This document shows, piece after piece, positions 12,101 to 24,200 of a stretch of 64,000 nucleotides of DNA. Both the position numbers and the translations under genes were made by a program. The notes below the pieces were generated by a model. That model saw nothing but the letters and a program-made list of their open reading frames with translations. It was not told where the DNA came from and ran no database searches. Origin of the DNA: Pratylenchus scribneri (taxonomy: Eukaryota; Nematoda; Chromadorea; Rhabditida; Pratylenchidae); NCBI GenBank assembly GCA_030063045.1, contig JAQSEB010000187.1, forward strand, positions 620,001 to 684,000, in the 5' to 3' direction. How positions within the stretch are numbered: position 1 is the stretch's first letter; each line of letters opens with the position of its first letter.

Positions 12101-15100
12101 CAAAAGTAGGAAAGCAATGGAAGAGGGAATTGGCCAAAATGGAGAATCGGCGGTGGCACAACGCCTTGCATTGGTGAGTTATATTTTTAATGGCAATAAT
12201 TTGAATTAATTTTGTGCCCCTTGATCTTATCCCTAAATTAATTCCCCTAAAAATGCCACTAAAATAATTCTCTTTTGAATGCCCTTCGCATCGGGTAGGC
12301 CACAACTTGGCGACGCTTAACTCATCAAAAAATGAATGAACCAATTTCAATAATTTAGTATGAGTTAAAACTTAAAAGAGAAGACTTTTGGCTATCAAAT
12401 GATATTAATTTTATTTAAATTGTTTCAGAATTGACGAAGTTATGGCCAAAAAATTATTGGAAATTTGGAATATCCTTAATAGAGAGATATAATTTTAAAT
12501 GGTTTTTTGGGCACAACTTTCTGAACTAATTTAAATAAATTTATATAATTATATAGCAAAAAGTTTGCTCTGTAATTTGATAAAAAAAATCATCAAAATT
12601 AGTTCAGTCTTTGATGAATTATTATAAATGGCGCAAGGGGCATAATTCTCTTTTAATAATGTCATTAATTAAATTAATTCCCATTTTTTTACATTTTTCT
12701 TTTTCTCCATTTTGTAAAGGTGCTTGTCGACACTGGACCAGCCATTCTAATTTCGGCATTGACCAACATTTGTGCTGATGCCATCGGCTCATTCACTGGT
12801 TCACCCGAAATCACTCTACTTTGTGTTGGCAATATGGCCGCAATTGCGGTGGATTTTTGCTTCCAAGTCACATTTTATGCGGTAAAATTTCCCAAATTAA
12901 AAATTGGCAAATATTATTTTCATTTTTGCAGGCAATAATTGCATTGGTTGGTGAATCCGAACAAAAAGGCCATCAATTGGGCGAGGCAAAACGACGATTC
13001 CAACTCCGAATTCCAATTGGAGCAACATTGGGAGAAGAGGAAAATGGAAAAATGAATTCAATTCCAAATAATAATTTGGCCATTAAATTGGTAGGCCTAT
13101 TTGTTTATTAATTTTTTTCATAATTTATTATGATATATATATGCCTATCAAAGTAGATTTTTATGGATATAAATAATAATTCCTTTAAAAATAATATTGA
13201 AAAAAGAAACAAAGCTTCAATTTTAGCTAATTTATGGCCAAATTTTTATGATTATTTTTTGGGCTAATTTCAGCAATATGCTAATAATTTTTCGAAGCCA
13301 TTAGTTATCAATATTCTACTTCAATAAATAATTATAATTGTCAATAATTTTTTCAGCCTTCTTCCCACAATAATTCAATTGGTCCTCAAAATGGAAGGAG
13401 GGAAAAAGTGCGTCGCAAATTCAATGAATTCCTCGATGCCTATGTTCGTTTCATTACAAAACCATTTGTGGCATTTGGCCTTTGCACTCTTTGGCTCATT
13501 TTTCTGGCCATTTCCGCAGTGGTTAATAAAAAAAAATTGGTTATAATTTTATTATCATTTTTAGGGAATTTCCCGATTTGAAGTGAATTTGAGTACAAAA
13601 AAGTTGTTTGCCGCTGATTCACCTTTGCTTGTGGTGAGAAATGGCAGAGGAATAGGGAATTGGAAAATAATTAGCTGATAATTTTATTTAATTAATTTAT
13701 TTCAAATTGAACACTAAAGCCGGTGATTTTTTCCCCATTTTATCTTTTAATTAAATTCATTCCCTAAAATGACCCCTAAATATTTTCCAAATAATAACCC
13801 CTCAAAAAATGAAAAATTATTGGACTAGCTTCATAATTTGTAGAAATTTTTGAATAAATTAGAGCTGAATTTATAATTTTAAGTAGCCATTACTTTAGAT
13901 TTTCGAAACAACAGCTAAAGACGGAGATTTCCTCCCTTTTTATCTTTTAATTCTTTTTCCAAAAATGCCCCTAAATTCGTTGAATTTTAGAAATGAAAAA
14001 TATGCCCTGAAAATTCACTCACAATCTTTCCTTTCCTTTTTTCCTCTTAGAATATACTGTATAGAAGGAAAGAAGAAGAGTGATGATTGGAATTGATTGA
14101 TCCCCCAGGACATATTCATTTACTTGGCTTTTTCCTTTCCTTTTCCCATTTATACTGTATTAAATAGAAGGAAAGAGGAAGAATGATGGAATATGTCAGG
14201 ACAAATCAATCTAAATTCAACCAACCATTCATTCAGATTGACCATTATCGCGAACAACAAATTGTGCCATTCTTCACAATGGTCTCCGTTTTTGTGAATA
14301 ATCCCGGCAATTTGTCCGATTCCCGACGACTTGCCCGCCTCAATGAGTTGGTCGGCGCAATGGAGACTTTGCCCGAAAGTTGGGGCCCACAAAGTAGCAA
14401 TTATTTCATCCGGGAATTGGCCCAATTCGTTGGGGATGAGGAAGAGGCGGATTCGATTGTGCCAATGGTGGATAGATTGGATGAATTCCTCAAATGGCCA
14501 GAACATCGATTTTGGCGAGCATTTTTGCGATTCAAGGATGGGGGGAATGGGGAAGGGAACCAATTGGACCGATTCTTCTTCACAACCGCATATCATGGAG
14601 AAAAATTGACAGAATGGGCAGAGTGCGTTTTTTTTTATAAAATGGAAAATATTTAATTGTCGTAAAATGATTGAAAATTTCCAAAAATTTAATGAAATTA
14701 CCAAAAATTTCCGAAAATTATAGAAAATTTCCAAAAATTTAAAAGATTATTGAAAATTGCCGAAAAAAATTTTGAAAATTTAAAAAAAATTAAACAACTC
14801 ATAAGTTTATCCAAAACTAATAAACTCTATACTCATTCGATAAATCTCGGACAAGACGCATTTGATAATGATTTAATTTCGACTTAACCAATTCGAAATT
14901 AGTTTTGAAGCAAAATGAAAACGGTTTAACCGTTTAAATACCCTTTAATTTTTAACAAAACAAATTATATACAAATTGACGTTTCTTGATGAGATTTATC
15001 CATTACCTTGAAGTTTATGAAATCAAATTGAACTTATTTGGCTTAGATTAAGCTAATACTGACTTAGTTTTGAACCAAAAACCTAGAGATGGTTTAAACG

Positions 15101-17345
15101 GTTTAATATCCTTTAATTTTGTTCAAACCATGATAAATTATCTACTAATCAACAACATTTTGATGAGATCTATAGGATTTGTGTGAGGTTTATAATAGAT
15201 GGTGGTTAAGATCTTTTCGGAATTTTTTTTGACAAATTAATACTATTTTATAATATTTCCAATTCCAATTAAACCAATTCCTTTCAATTCATTCATTCAA
15301 TAATTCAAAGACGAACTCGCCTTCTGATGAAATGGCGCAAAATTGTGGATGCTTTCCCCGAATTCAATGCCACCATTTTCCATGAAGAGGGCATTTTCCT
15401 TGACCTCATTGACAATATGCCAACGGATGCCTGGCAATCCGCAGTGGCCACCCTCTGCTGTATGTGCTTGGTTTGTGCCATTTTCATGGGCCATGATTGG
15501 CGCACCGTGCTGGTGGCCGGTGCCTCCATTGGCTCAATCATTTGTGGCACTTTGGGCATTTTGGCATGGATTGGTGTGAGCATGGATCCAATTATGATGG
15601 TCATTACATTTTTTTTCATTTATTTTATATTTAAATTAAAAATCTCCTTGGGATTGTAGGGGGCAATTAACTGATATCGCCACTGCATTTGTTTTGGACC
15701 ATATCTTAGCGAGGCTTTAGCATATCTTGGAAGGCAATATACCATTTGAAAGCACTAAAAGTCCTCTAAAAAGTTGCCATAAAATTATTATGGAATAAGC
15801 TATTTTAATTTAGTTATTCATCTTTGAATATAATAAACTCGAATTTTTGAGGAAAAGCAGATTTTAAGCCAATTTTTATCAATTTTCAAATTTTTAAATA
15901 ATTATGAAAGCTACTTTTTAGAGGATATTTAGGGCTTTCATAGGGTATATTGCCATCCTAAATTGGTTATTTCCCTACTGAGATATGGCCAATGAATATT
16001 ATGGGTACTCAATCTCCTGTGTTTCGATTCTATCCAAACCGAAATGAGGCCCAAAAAAATTTAATCTTCATTTTTTCAGGCCGCATTGATCATCTCCATT
16101 GGCTTCAGTGTCGACATTCCCGCCCATGTTTCCTATCATTTCTACAGTGCCGGCCTTGAGGAGCATTCTTCCCCAGTCCGCCCTGTTGGCCCAATCCTTC
16201 ATCGCCATTCCCCAATTCAACATCGCCTTCGGACCGCATTGGTTTCGGTTGGTGTTCCGGCAATTCAGGCATCACTTTCCACCTCATTATGCGTTTTGGC
16301 TTTACTGTTCGTGCCGTTGTATATGGCACAAATATTCGTGCAAATTATGGTCAGTAAATTAATACCAAAAATGGAGTGAATTCTCAATCAAATAAAATGC
16401 CAAAAAGCCAATGAATTTTCTCAAATTTTCGGTTTTATTAAATGTTTTTTCATCATTTTCACGATCAAAACCGAATAGACTTTAATTTGGCCAGAAACTA
16501 GGCTAAAGCTTTATAACGCATATGGCCATAAAAATAAGGTTCTTTTCAGTTAAATGTAACCAGATTTTTGCACAACCAAAGTCGCCCTATATATTCCTCC
16601 AAATTAGCCAAAATAATTTTAGGAACAAAAATTAATTATTTTTCAACCATTTCACAACCATACCTGAATTCAAAACTAAAATGTTTTCCAAAAAACTTTG
16701 AAATTTGAAAATATTTGAATTTAAATATATTTTATGTAAAATGCTTGGTTGAGTGATTTAATTACTAGATTCTACTTCTAAAAAATATTTTTATATCATT
16801 AGATAGAGCATTTTCCACTCTAGCAAAGCCTACAAAGTTCATTAAAAATTGGTCCATCCATTGATGAATTATTATAAGCCTTTAAAAAGATACTTAGACC
16901 TAGATAAGTATTCCAATATTGGGTTAGGGCACATTGAACGGTCACTGATTAAAAGAAATGAAGTGGAGAAAGTACGGTAATAGAAGGTTCTCCCTTCTCC
17001 GTCCGTCTCATCTCAAAAGAAAGGAAAGGAGAAAGTACGGTAGCAGCAGAACGCTTCCGCCTTTCTCATGTGGCAGTCAGAAATGCCTTAAAGGCACATT
17101 CTTCACCATCTTCTCCCCCTTCTCTTACTTCAATTTATGCGTACAGTAGATAAAAACTGATAAATTGCCAAAAATAATAGAAAACATTTTAATATTTTTA
17201 ATTGTAATTTAAATGATTTAATTCAATTTTTTAGTGTGCCTGCATTCTTCTCTGCATTATTCATTCTCTTCTATTAATCCCTGCACTGTTTGCCCTCATC
17301 GATTTGGCCAGAAAGTGTTTGATGCATTTTTGGCCAAAAAAATGA
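9179..17345 (+). CDS. Patched-related (PTR) membrane protein 1, complete
   Basis: Fifteen exons: 9179-9272, 9492-9657, 9973-10270, 10317-10427, 10647-10825, 11048-11234, 11925-12173, 12720-12881, 12932-13090, 13357-13521, 13565-13633, 14237-14622, 15311-15599, 16080-16349, 17235-17345. All junctions are GT-AG and the phase closes to a TGA, giving 963 residues, normal for the family. TM1 is near residues 67-81; a large extracytosolic loop with NDITGY and CRDFC follows. The sterol-sensing-like bundle starts near residue 307 and carries the diagnostic [12 protein letters not shown] at about 389-400 (Asp391-Asp392). The second half repeats the plan: TM7 near [12 protein letters not shown], a loop with NMPTDAWQ, and [14 protein letters not shown] at about 846-859. 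PTR proteins are RND-superfamily relatives of Patched/Dispatched; in nematodes they act in moulting, cuticle and trafficking. The C-terminal tail is short. Substrate is unknown. The start ATG is the first before an in-frame Ser-rich N-terminus. The convergent neighbour is its paralogue. Confidence 0.9.
11405..11760. repeat. Diverged interspersed repeat (family C) in PTR-1 intron 6
   Basis: Two related blocks occur in tandem here, sharing words such as GACAAACT(A/T)TAC, ATCGACACATCTTGACGAG / ATTGACGCATCTTGACTAG and CATTCGACAGAGCTC. Similar words recur at about 14825-15190 (CATTCGATAAATCTC, GACGTTTCTTGATGAGAT) and about 18905-19090. Ends cannot be fixed by eye. Confidence 0.45.
12330..12645. 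mobile_element. Foldback element family B, copy 1 (PTR-1 intron 7)
   Basis: The left arm carries AAAGAGAAGACTTTTGGCTATC and AATTAATTTTATTTAAAT; the right arm carries the inverse (AATTTAAATAAATTTATATAATT, ATAGCAAAAAGTTTGCTCT, ATCAAAATTAGTTCAGTC, GATGAATTATTA). There is no open frame inside. Matches copies near 41.6 kb and 46.7 kb. Confidence 0.7.
14825..15190. repeat. Diverged family C repeat in PTR-1 intron 12
   Basis: Two imperfect tandem blocks, with AAACGGTTTAACCGTTTAAATACC near 14930 and AGATGGTTTAAACGGTTTAATATCC near 15085, each followed by a Thr/Leu-poor AT-rich stretch and by TTGATGAGAT(T/C)TAT. No coding signal. Confidence 0.4.
15675..16012. mobile_element. Foldback element family A, copy 2 (PTR-1 intron 13)
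   Basis: Arms TTGGAAGGCAATATACCATTTG ... CCTCTAAAAAGTTGCC and TTTTTAGAGGATATTTAGGGC ... TATATTGCCATCC. The right end reads GGGTACTCAAT, the inverse of ATTGAGTACC seen at the left end of copies 4 and 10, which helps define the termini. Confidence 0.8.
16740..16876. repeat. Possible partial family B element (PTR-1 intron 14)
   Basis: Only a right-arm-like piece is recognisable: ATTAGATAGAGCATTTTCCACTCT followed by AAAAATTGGTCCATCCATTGATGAATTATTATAA. It is too diverged to call a full element. Confidence 0.4.
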
Positions 17346-17473
17346 TGAAAATGACCACATTTCTTTCATTTCTTCTCCTCAAATTGGATTTGCCATATTT
17401 TTTATTGGAAATTTGCTTTAAAATTTTGGCACTAATATTTTGCTCAATTCACAGAGAGAAAATATATAAATAT

Positions 17474-17479
17474 AATAAA
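17474..17479 (+). promoter_or_regulatory. Candidate poly(A) signal of PTR-1
   Basis: AATAAA about 130 bp after the TGA stop of PTR-1. AT-rich background makes chance matches common. Confidence 0.35.
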
Positions 17480-18089
17480 TTGTCAAATTTTTATTATAAA
17501 AATATATCCATAAAAATTTATAAAATTAAAACAGAAATTTGACTCAATTTTAAAGTGGAAATTTTGGGAAGGAAAACAATAATTAAAAAAATTAAATGGA
17601 TAATAATTTTGTAGCAATAATATAAGGAAGGGATGGTCGCCTGGATTTATTGGGCATTTTTGAGCTTTTTTTAATATCATAAAATGCTCTTTTAAAATTC
17701 CTCAAAAATTGAGAAATTTAACTAACTCCCAATTTTTTGGACATTTTTGAACAAATTATAACAGATTTTTAAAGTTTTAGGGAACTAGGTTCACCCTGGC
17801 CAGGAAATATGGTCCTTAAAATTGAGAACTGAGGAATTATTAAAGATGGGTTTTTATTAGAGCATTTATCCTATAATTTTTTTGCCTTAAGTTATATTAT
17901 AATAAAATGGCATTAATTAATGAAGGAGATTTATTTATTTATTTCCAATTAATTTTATTTGATATTTTGTTGCCCATTGAATCCATCCAATTGGAATATA
18001 TTTAATAATAATAAAAAGGTGAATTTAATTAATATAATTTGGAGTTTTTATTTGAACAAAAATGAATTGATGGCAATTATCCCGGCTAA

Positions 18090-18095
18090 TTTATT
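18090..18095 (-). promoter_or_regulatory. Candidate poly(A) signal of PTR-2
   Basis: TTTATT on the plus strand (AATAAA on the minus strand) about 130 bp after the PTR-2 stop. Chance matches are common in this background. Confidence 0.3.
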
Positions 18096-18227
18096 TACTA
18101 TTTTTTCCCCTCTTTTTTTCCATTCGATGGGTCCATTGATGGCCCATTTTCGGCCTCTTTCTGCTGCTGTTGTTCCTCCAAATCGACGGAATAGAATCGT
18201 TCCAATTTTGGCCTTCAAATTAATAAA

Positions 18228-21200
18228 TCAAATTTCGGACACTGTCAATAATATTTCCCACCTGTCCGTCACTTTTGATTGTTCCGGCACTCCTCCCCCA
18301 CCCCCAGTCCCTTTCCTCATTGGGCCTCCTCCATTCTTTTGTGCTCCTTTTGGCCCGCTGCCATTTTCCCGTAATGAACTCTCTTGGCTGCCCTCTTCCG
18401 GAATTGTACTCGGCCTTTGACTTTGTTGGCCATCTCGGCCAGTTTTATTTGGTCTCCGCCGTGAAATTGACCGAAATGATTGAACCAGTGAGTCAAAAAT
18501 GATCAAAAAGGCCGGCAAAAAGACGAGGCCATGCAAATTGCACAAAGCCACACACAAAACCATTGTTTTGACGAACACTTCGGCCATATAAAGATGGACA
18601 AAAAGGAGGGAACAAACACAAAGGGTGGTGGAAAGGGCGGCTTGAAGGGCGGGGAATGCCACAGAGGAAAGGCAATTCACCTTTTTTGGGGATTAAAGTG
18701 TAAAATTGATAAAAGAAAGTGTACCAATTTCATTTGAGGGGTGGCATCGAATTCGCGAACCGCTTTAAAATTATGGGTAAAATTTAAAATTGAGCAATGG
18801 AAAAATTCATGAAGGCTCATTTAATTTTAGGTTAATATTTAATATGTTGAAAAATTTTGAAAATGATAAAAAGATTGTAATTTTTCAGAATATTTATCTT
18901 AGAAGTTAGAACATGGAAAGATAAACCGTATCATATTCAAGGTATACGGTTAGGTCAAAATTGAAAGCAATTTTTAGTTTTCGCTTCAAAATAATTTATT
19001 ATTGATTAAAATTAAGAAAAATTACAATAAAATTTTATATTCCTCTTGACGAGATCAATCGAAGGGTATAGATTTTATAGCTATATATAGGATAAACTTT
19101 TGAACTGTTTCAATCCTTTTTTTGGCATTTTCAATCATTTTTTTTTTGCAAAATTAATCAAAAATTTTCAGACATACACCATGCTCTGATTTTGAAAAAT
19201 TGATTTTTGAAATTTTGCCTTTTATGGGTATTTCTTGGAAAATTTTTAAAAATTTATAACTAAAAACTATAAGAGATCTAGCCTTGAGTTTTTTAATATT
19301 TTTTTGGATTCATCGCTTTAAAATAAAAAATTACAACTGGCGCACAGCCGATTTAAACCCTTGAACCGGCTAAAATTTAAAATAAATCTCAAATTCATGA
19401 TGCTCCATAATAGGATAAATTTCTGATATCGTTTTAATCTTTTAGGAATTTTCAATAATTTTTTCGGTAAATAAAAATTTTTTCCTCAATTTTTACGAAA
19501 GGCATTCCATTGAATAACTAACTCACAAGCTTGATAATAATGATAGGAAACATGTGCCGGAATATCCACACTGAATCCAATGGAAATTATCATTGCCGCC
19601 TGAAAATTATATAAAATTTGGCCTTCTAATTCTGTCCTTCTTATTCATCTTACTGTACCTCAATTTTTTGCCTAATCAGCCCGCTACCCTATCAATCAAA
19701 TATTGCCCAAATTCGCATTTATAAATCAGCCCTTTTTCCCCCCATCTTTTTGTTGTTTCGCCCAATGATAAAAAAATAACTTAAAGTTGATTCGCCTCTA
19801 ATTTTATACACCATTCATTGGGCCACTGGGGGCTTAGGCTTCCGGCTAAGGCCCAAGGCGAGAGCTAGGCCCACTCACGCCCTAAAAAATTTTAGCCCTA
19901 GATTAGAAGAATAGGTATAATTGAAATAATCCATGAGCAGACCATTGTGATTGGGTCCAAATCAATGTTCCACCAGCTGAGAATGCCCAAAATACCGCAA
20001 CAAATTGACAGAACACAACTGGATGCCATCACCACGGTGAAAAGGCTATTCAGGAAGAGGAAACAGACCAGGCCCATGCAAACCTCAAAATTGGGATTTA
20101 TTACAAATTTAATGACAGTGAAACTGACTAAAGTGCCGAGAACGGATTGCCAGGTGTCAGTCGGCATATTGTCAATTAGGTCAAGAAAAACGGCATCTTC
20201 ATGGAAAACGGAGGCATCAAAATCGCCTCTACAAATAAAAGTATAAATAAAAATTAAAATATTGAATATTTTCGGACCATCACATTTCAATTCCTAAGGG
20301 TCTTTCTTGGTAGTTTTCGATTATTTACAATCAGATTTATTTTGAATGAAGGATCCTCCTTATAGGTGATTAGGGTTAGGGCTACGGATACATGAGATTT
20401 TGCCCTATTCCTGACTGAACCTAACCGTATACCTGATGACCCAGGGGGTCACCGTAACTTTTCCCCAATTGACCTTTAAAGAAATATGGTGGACCGAAAA
20501 GTACCCCCCTTCTTTTGGCTGTAGTATTAAGGAATCAACAAATATATCGAGAAAGCTAAAATATCATTGAAAGCCCTTAATCTTAACATCCTCTAATAAG
20601 ATAGCTAATTTTTGAAAGCTTAAAACAGAAAAGCAGCTTTTCTTCCAAAATTCGCTCTATTACATTCAGAGGTATGCAATTTATTTTATAGTTCAAAATC
20701 TTAAATTCTAAAAAGGCTAAATTATAAAGAACATTTTGAGCTTTCAAATGGTATATTGTTTTCATTGATTGATTGTTTCCTTGTTGTGCTATGACCAAAA
20801 GAATGGTCCATTCAGATACTGAAAAGTGGATTCTGATTCTGATTCTCATTGAATATTTGCATATCAAAATGGGAGAATAAATAATAATAATTTATGATTG
20901 AAATTGATTGATATTCTCACGTATATTTGTCGATCACTGCCCTCCATGCCTTCAACAATTTCCCCCGTTCATTCCAATCCGACAATGTTTCCCCATGATA
21001 TCCGGTTGTAAAGAAGAAACGTTGCAATTTGCCTCTAAAATCCACACAAATCATCATTCATTGACATTTGCTCACGTTTTATTATCCAATTTGAGGAATC
21101 CTCCCCATTGGGTGAATTCTGGCCATCGCACAAAGGCAGCCAATTCTTCCTCATGGAATGGGCCATTTGGGGTTGGCGTGCTGGAATCGGGCGCAGAAAT

Positions 21201-24200
21201 TGCAGAAGAATCGCCAGAGGCGGCTTCTAATTCCGCCAAATCTGGATCCACATCGCCTGGAATCAAAAAATGAATTAACGCAAAAGGATGATTCAATGAA
21301 GGAAGAAAATGTGACGATGATACTTTTAAATTGGAATTTTAATAAGTAGAATCAATGATTTCATTCAAAAAATTCAATATAATCAATTAATGCGTTTATT
21401 TAGGGCAACAACATATTTTAAATTTTATAAAGTTTTTTTTGATTAAATCCAAATATCCATTTTATATTATCCACCATTAAAGAGATCTATTCCCGAGGCT
21501 AATTGAATTTAACATCAAAATAATGTAAAAAGAGAGTAAATTAAATTTAAATAAATATTTTAAAGATTCATAAGAAGTAAAGAACATTCCAAAGCCTAAT
21601 TTTCTTTTATAAAATGCCTTCAGTTTAAAAATTCTACTTAAAAAATTATAAGTTTATTTTTTTCTATTTTTTAGAATGATAATAAATTAAGTTCGGATGG
21701 AAAGTATTTTTCTCTAAAATTTTTTAAATCGAAAACATTTAAGTATAGCCATTTTGTAAAGAAAATCAGCACCACTTTTCAAAATGTATATCCAGAGATT
21801 AGCTAATATTCTAATTAAAAATTTTCGTCCATAATAAAGTGGTAAACAATAGATATACCGCATACCGGTAAATATTATACATAGTCTCCTAATTTGAGAG
21901 ATGAGAAAGGCGACATAAAGAAAGCAGAGAAATCCCTCAATCCAATCAAATCAGCTTAGAAAACTTTCTTCTTTCCAAACAATTTCTACACAGCGACGTT
22001 TTTTTCATTGACCATTCCTCATTTTTATATAAATGAATTCATTCCTTTTTAATTTAAGGAGGAGGTGAAATCATACATCAAAACATGCCAGATTCCGAAA
22101 ACCAAGGAAATTGGCATATAATGATGTTGAATTTCATCCTCTTCCTTTTCTAAAAATTTAAACTATATTTTTTGTTTAATTAAAGCATTTTTAATATAAT
22201 ATAAAAAAGGACCAAATAAATTTTTATAAAATTTGGCTTGTTCCAAAAACAAATTCTATGACTAATTTCGACAATTGCTTTTATGATCAATTTAAATTAA
22301 TTTTAATCCACTCACCGTCCATGCTATTTTCGTAAGTGATGAAATTGCGCACAAAATATTGACTTCCATCCGGACCCCACGATTTGCCCCAACTTCCATT
22401 CAGCCTTTCCATATCCGCAACAAATTGGTTCATTTCCTCCAACCGTTGTGGGGAACTCAAATTGCCCGGCTTATTCACAAAAACGGTGGCCATCATAAAA
22501 TGTGGCACTTGGTATTTGACGCGCAATTTGTCCAGCTACAATTTTAGGACAATTTATTGGATAATTAATTAAGTGAGAGTGAGAGGGGGATTCCTTCCTT
22601 TTTTTTGAGTTTAATTAAGATGTGGCAAACTTTTAATCATAAAATTTACGCATAAAGATTGTCCTCTAAATTGGCAAATTCCTAAAAAAAACCCGATTCT
22701 TTTGCAGCCCTTTTCATTTATATAAATTATGAAAATTAATTTGTCCAAAATATATTAGTCAATCTCGCTTTTGATTTTGCTGGAAGCCTTATTTATATAA
22801 TAGGGTTAGTTTGACGTTCGACCTCAAGCAAAGGTGAATCATGTGTGAACAATTTTTGTGTGGACAAATTGATGTTGATTCGGGTGATGCCCCAAATGGA
22901 AAGGAACAAATATGCAAAATAGAGGCCAATTGTCAAAAGGGCAATTGCCTTATTGGCCATCACATTCACGTAGAGTAGAATGGATTCACTGATATAATGT
23001 TTGGTGTGCTCATGGAATTTGCTTTGTTGTCTCTGAATTAATGACAAATTGAATGGAAAAAGAATTTAGATAAAATTTACGGTCAATGCCTGATGTTTAT
23101 GGGCCAAATCTGTGCCATTTTGTGTGGCCATTACCTTTCGCATACTTTCTTGCAATTCACGTCTTTCCTTCTTCTCACTGGCAATTTCATATCGGCCGAC
23201 AAGGGACATTAAGCCGGCATAAAAGGTCATCTAAATTTGGGAGAATTATTTGAGGGAAAAATAATAATTGACTTGATAGAGGAATGCAACCATCATCGAG
23301 ACCAAATTGCCCAAACAAAGAAGCATTATTTCGGGGGATGAGGTGAATGCGCCCATTCCATCCGCAAAAATGTTCGTTAATGTTGAGATCAGAATGGCTG
23401 GCCCAACTTCCGAGAGTACCTGTATGGATGTGGGAATTTATTTATTACAAATTCTTTCAATTTCTTTTAGAAGTCCATTTATCTGGGGTATCATTCTTTA
23501 TTCCTTAAGAATACAAAATCAGCATGAAAATCAGAACAACAGCAAAACATTTTCCGGAATGAAAATCAGAACAACAACAAAACATTGAAAATCAGAACAA
23601 CAACAAAACATTGAAAATCAGAACAACAACAAAACATTGAAAATCAGAACAACAACAAAACAATGAAAATCAGAACAACACTAAAACATTGAAAATCAGA
23701 ACAACAACAAAATATTGAAAATCAGAACAACAACAAAACATTGAAAATCAGAACAACAACAAAACATTGAAAATCAGAACAACAATAAAACATTGAAATT
23801 CAGAACAACAACAAAACATTGAAAATCAGAACAACAACAAAACATTGAAAATCAGAACAACAACAAAACATTGAAAATCAGAACAACAACAAAACATTGA
23901 AAATCAGAACAACAACAAAACATTGAAAATCAGAACAACAACAAAACATTGAAAATCAGAACAACAACAAAATAGAAACAACAAAACATTGAAAATCAGA
24001 ACAACAACAAAACAATGAAAATCAGAACAACAATAAAACATTGAAATTCAGAACAACAACAAAACATTGAAAATCAGAACAACAACAAAACAATGAAAAT
24101 CAGAACAACACTAAAACATTGAAAATCAGAACAACAACAAAACATTGAAAATCAGAACAACAACAAAACATTGAAAATCAGAACAACAACAAAACATTGA

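Larger units (their letters stand above)
17346..18227. other. Spacer between the two convergent PTR genes
   Basis: AT-rich 880-bp gap shared by both 3' ends. It holds an AATAAA on the plus strand at 17474-17479 and TTTATT clusters that would read as AATAAA on the minus strand, but no supported gene. Confidence 0.6.

Noticed and set aside
14150..14734. 194-codon minus-strand frame
   Set aside because: It is the antisense of PTR-1 exon 12, whose plus-strand reading aligns with PTR-2.
20355..20385. GATTAGGGTTAGGGC as an interstitial telomere repeat
   Set aside because: Only one or two TTAGGG-like units, and the nematode repeat is TTAGGC; too short to mean anything.
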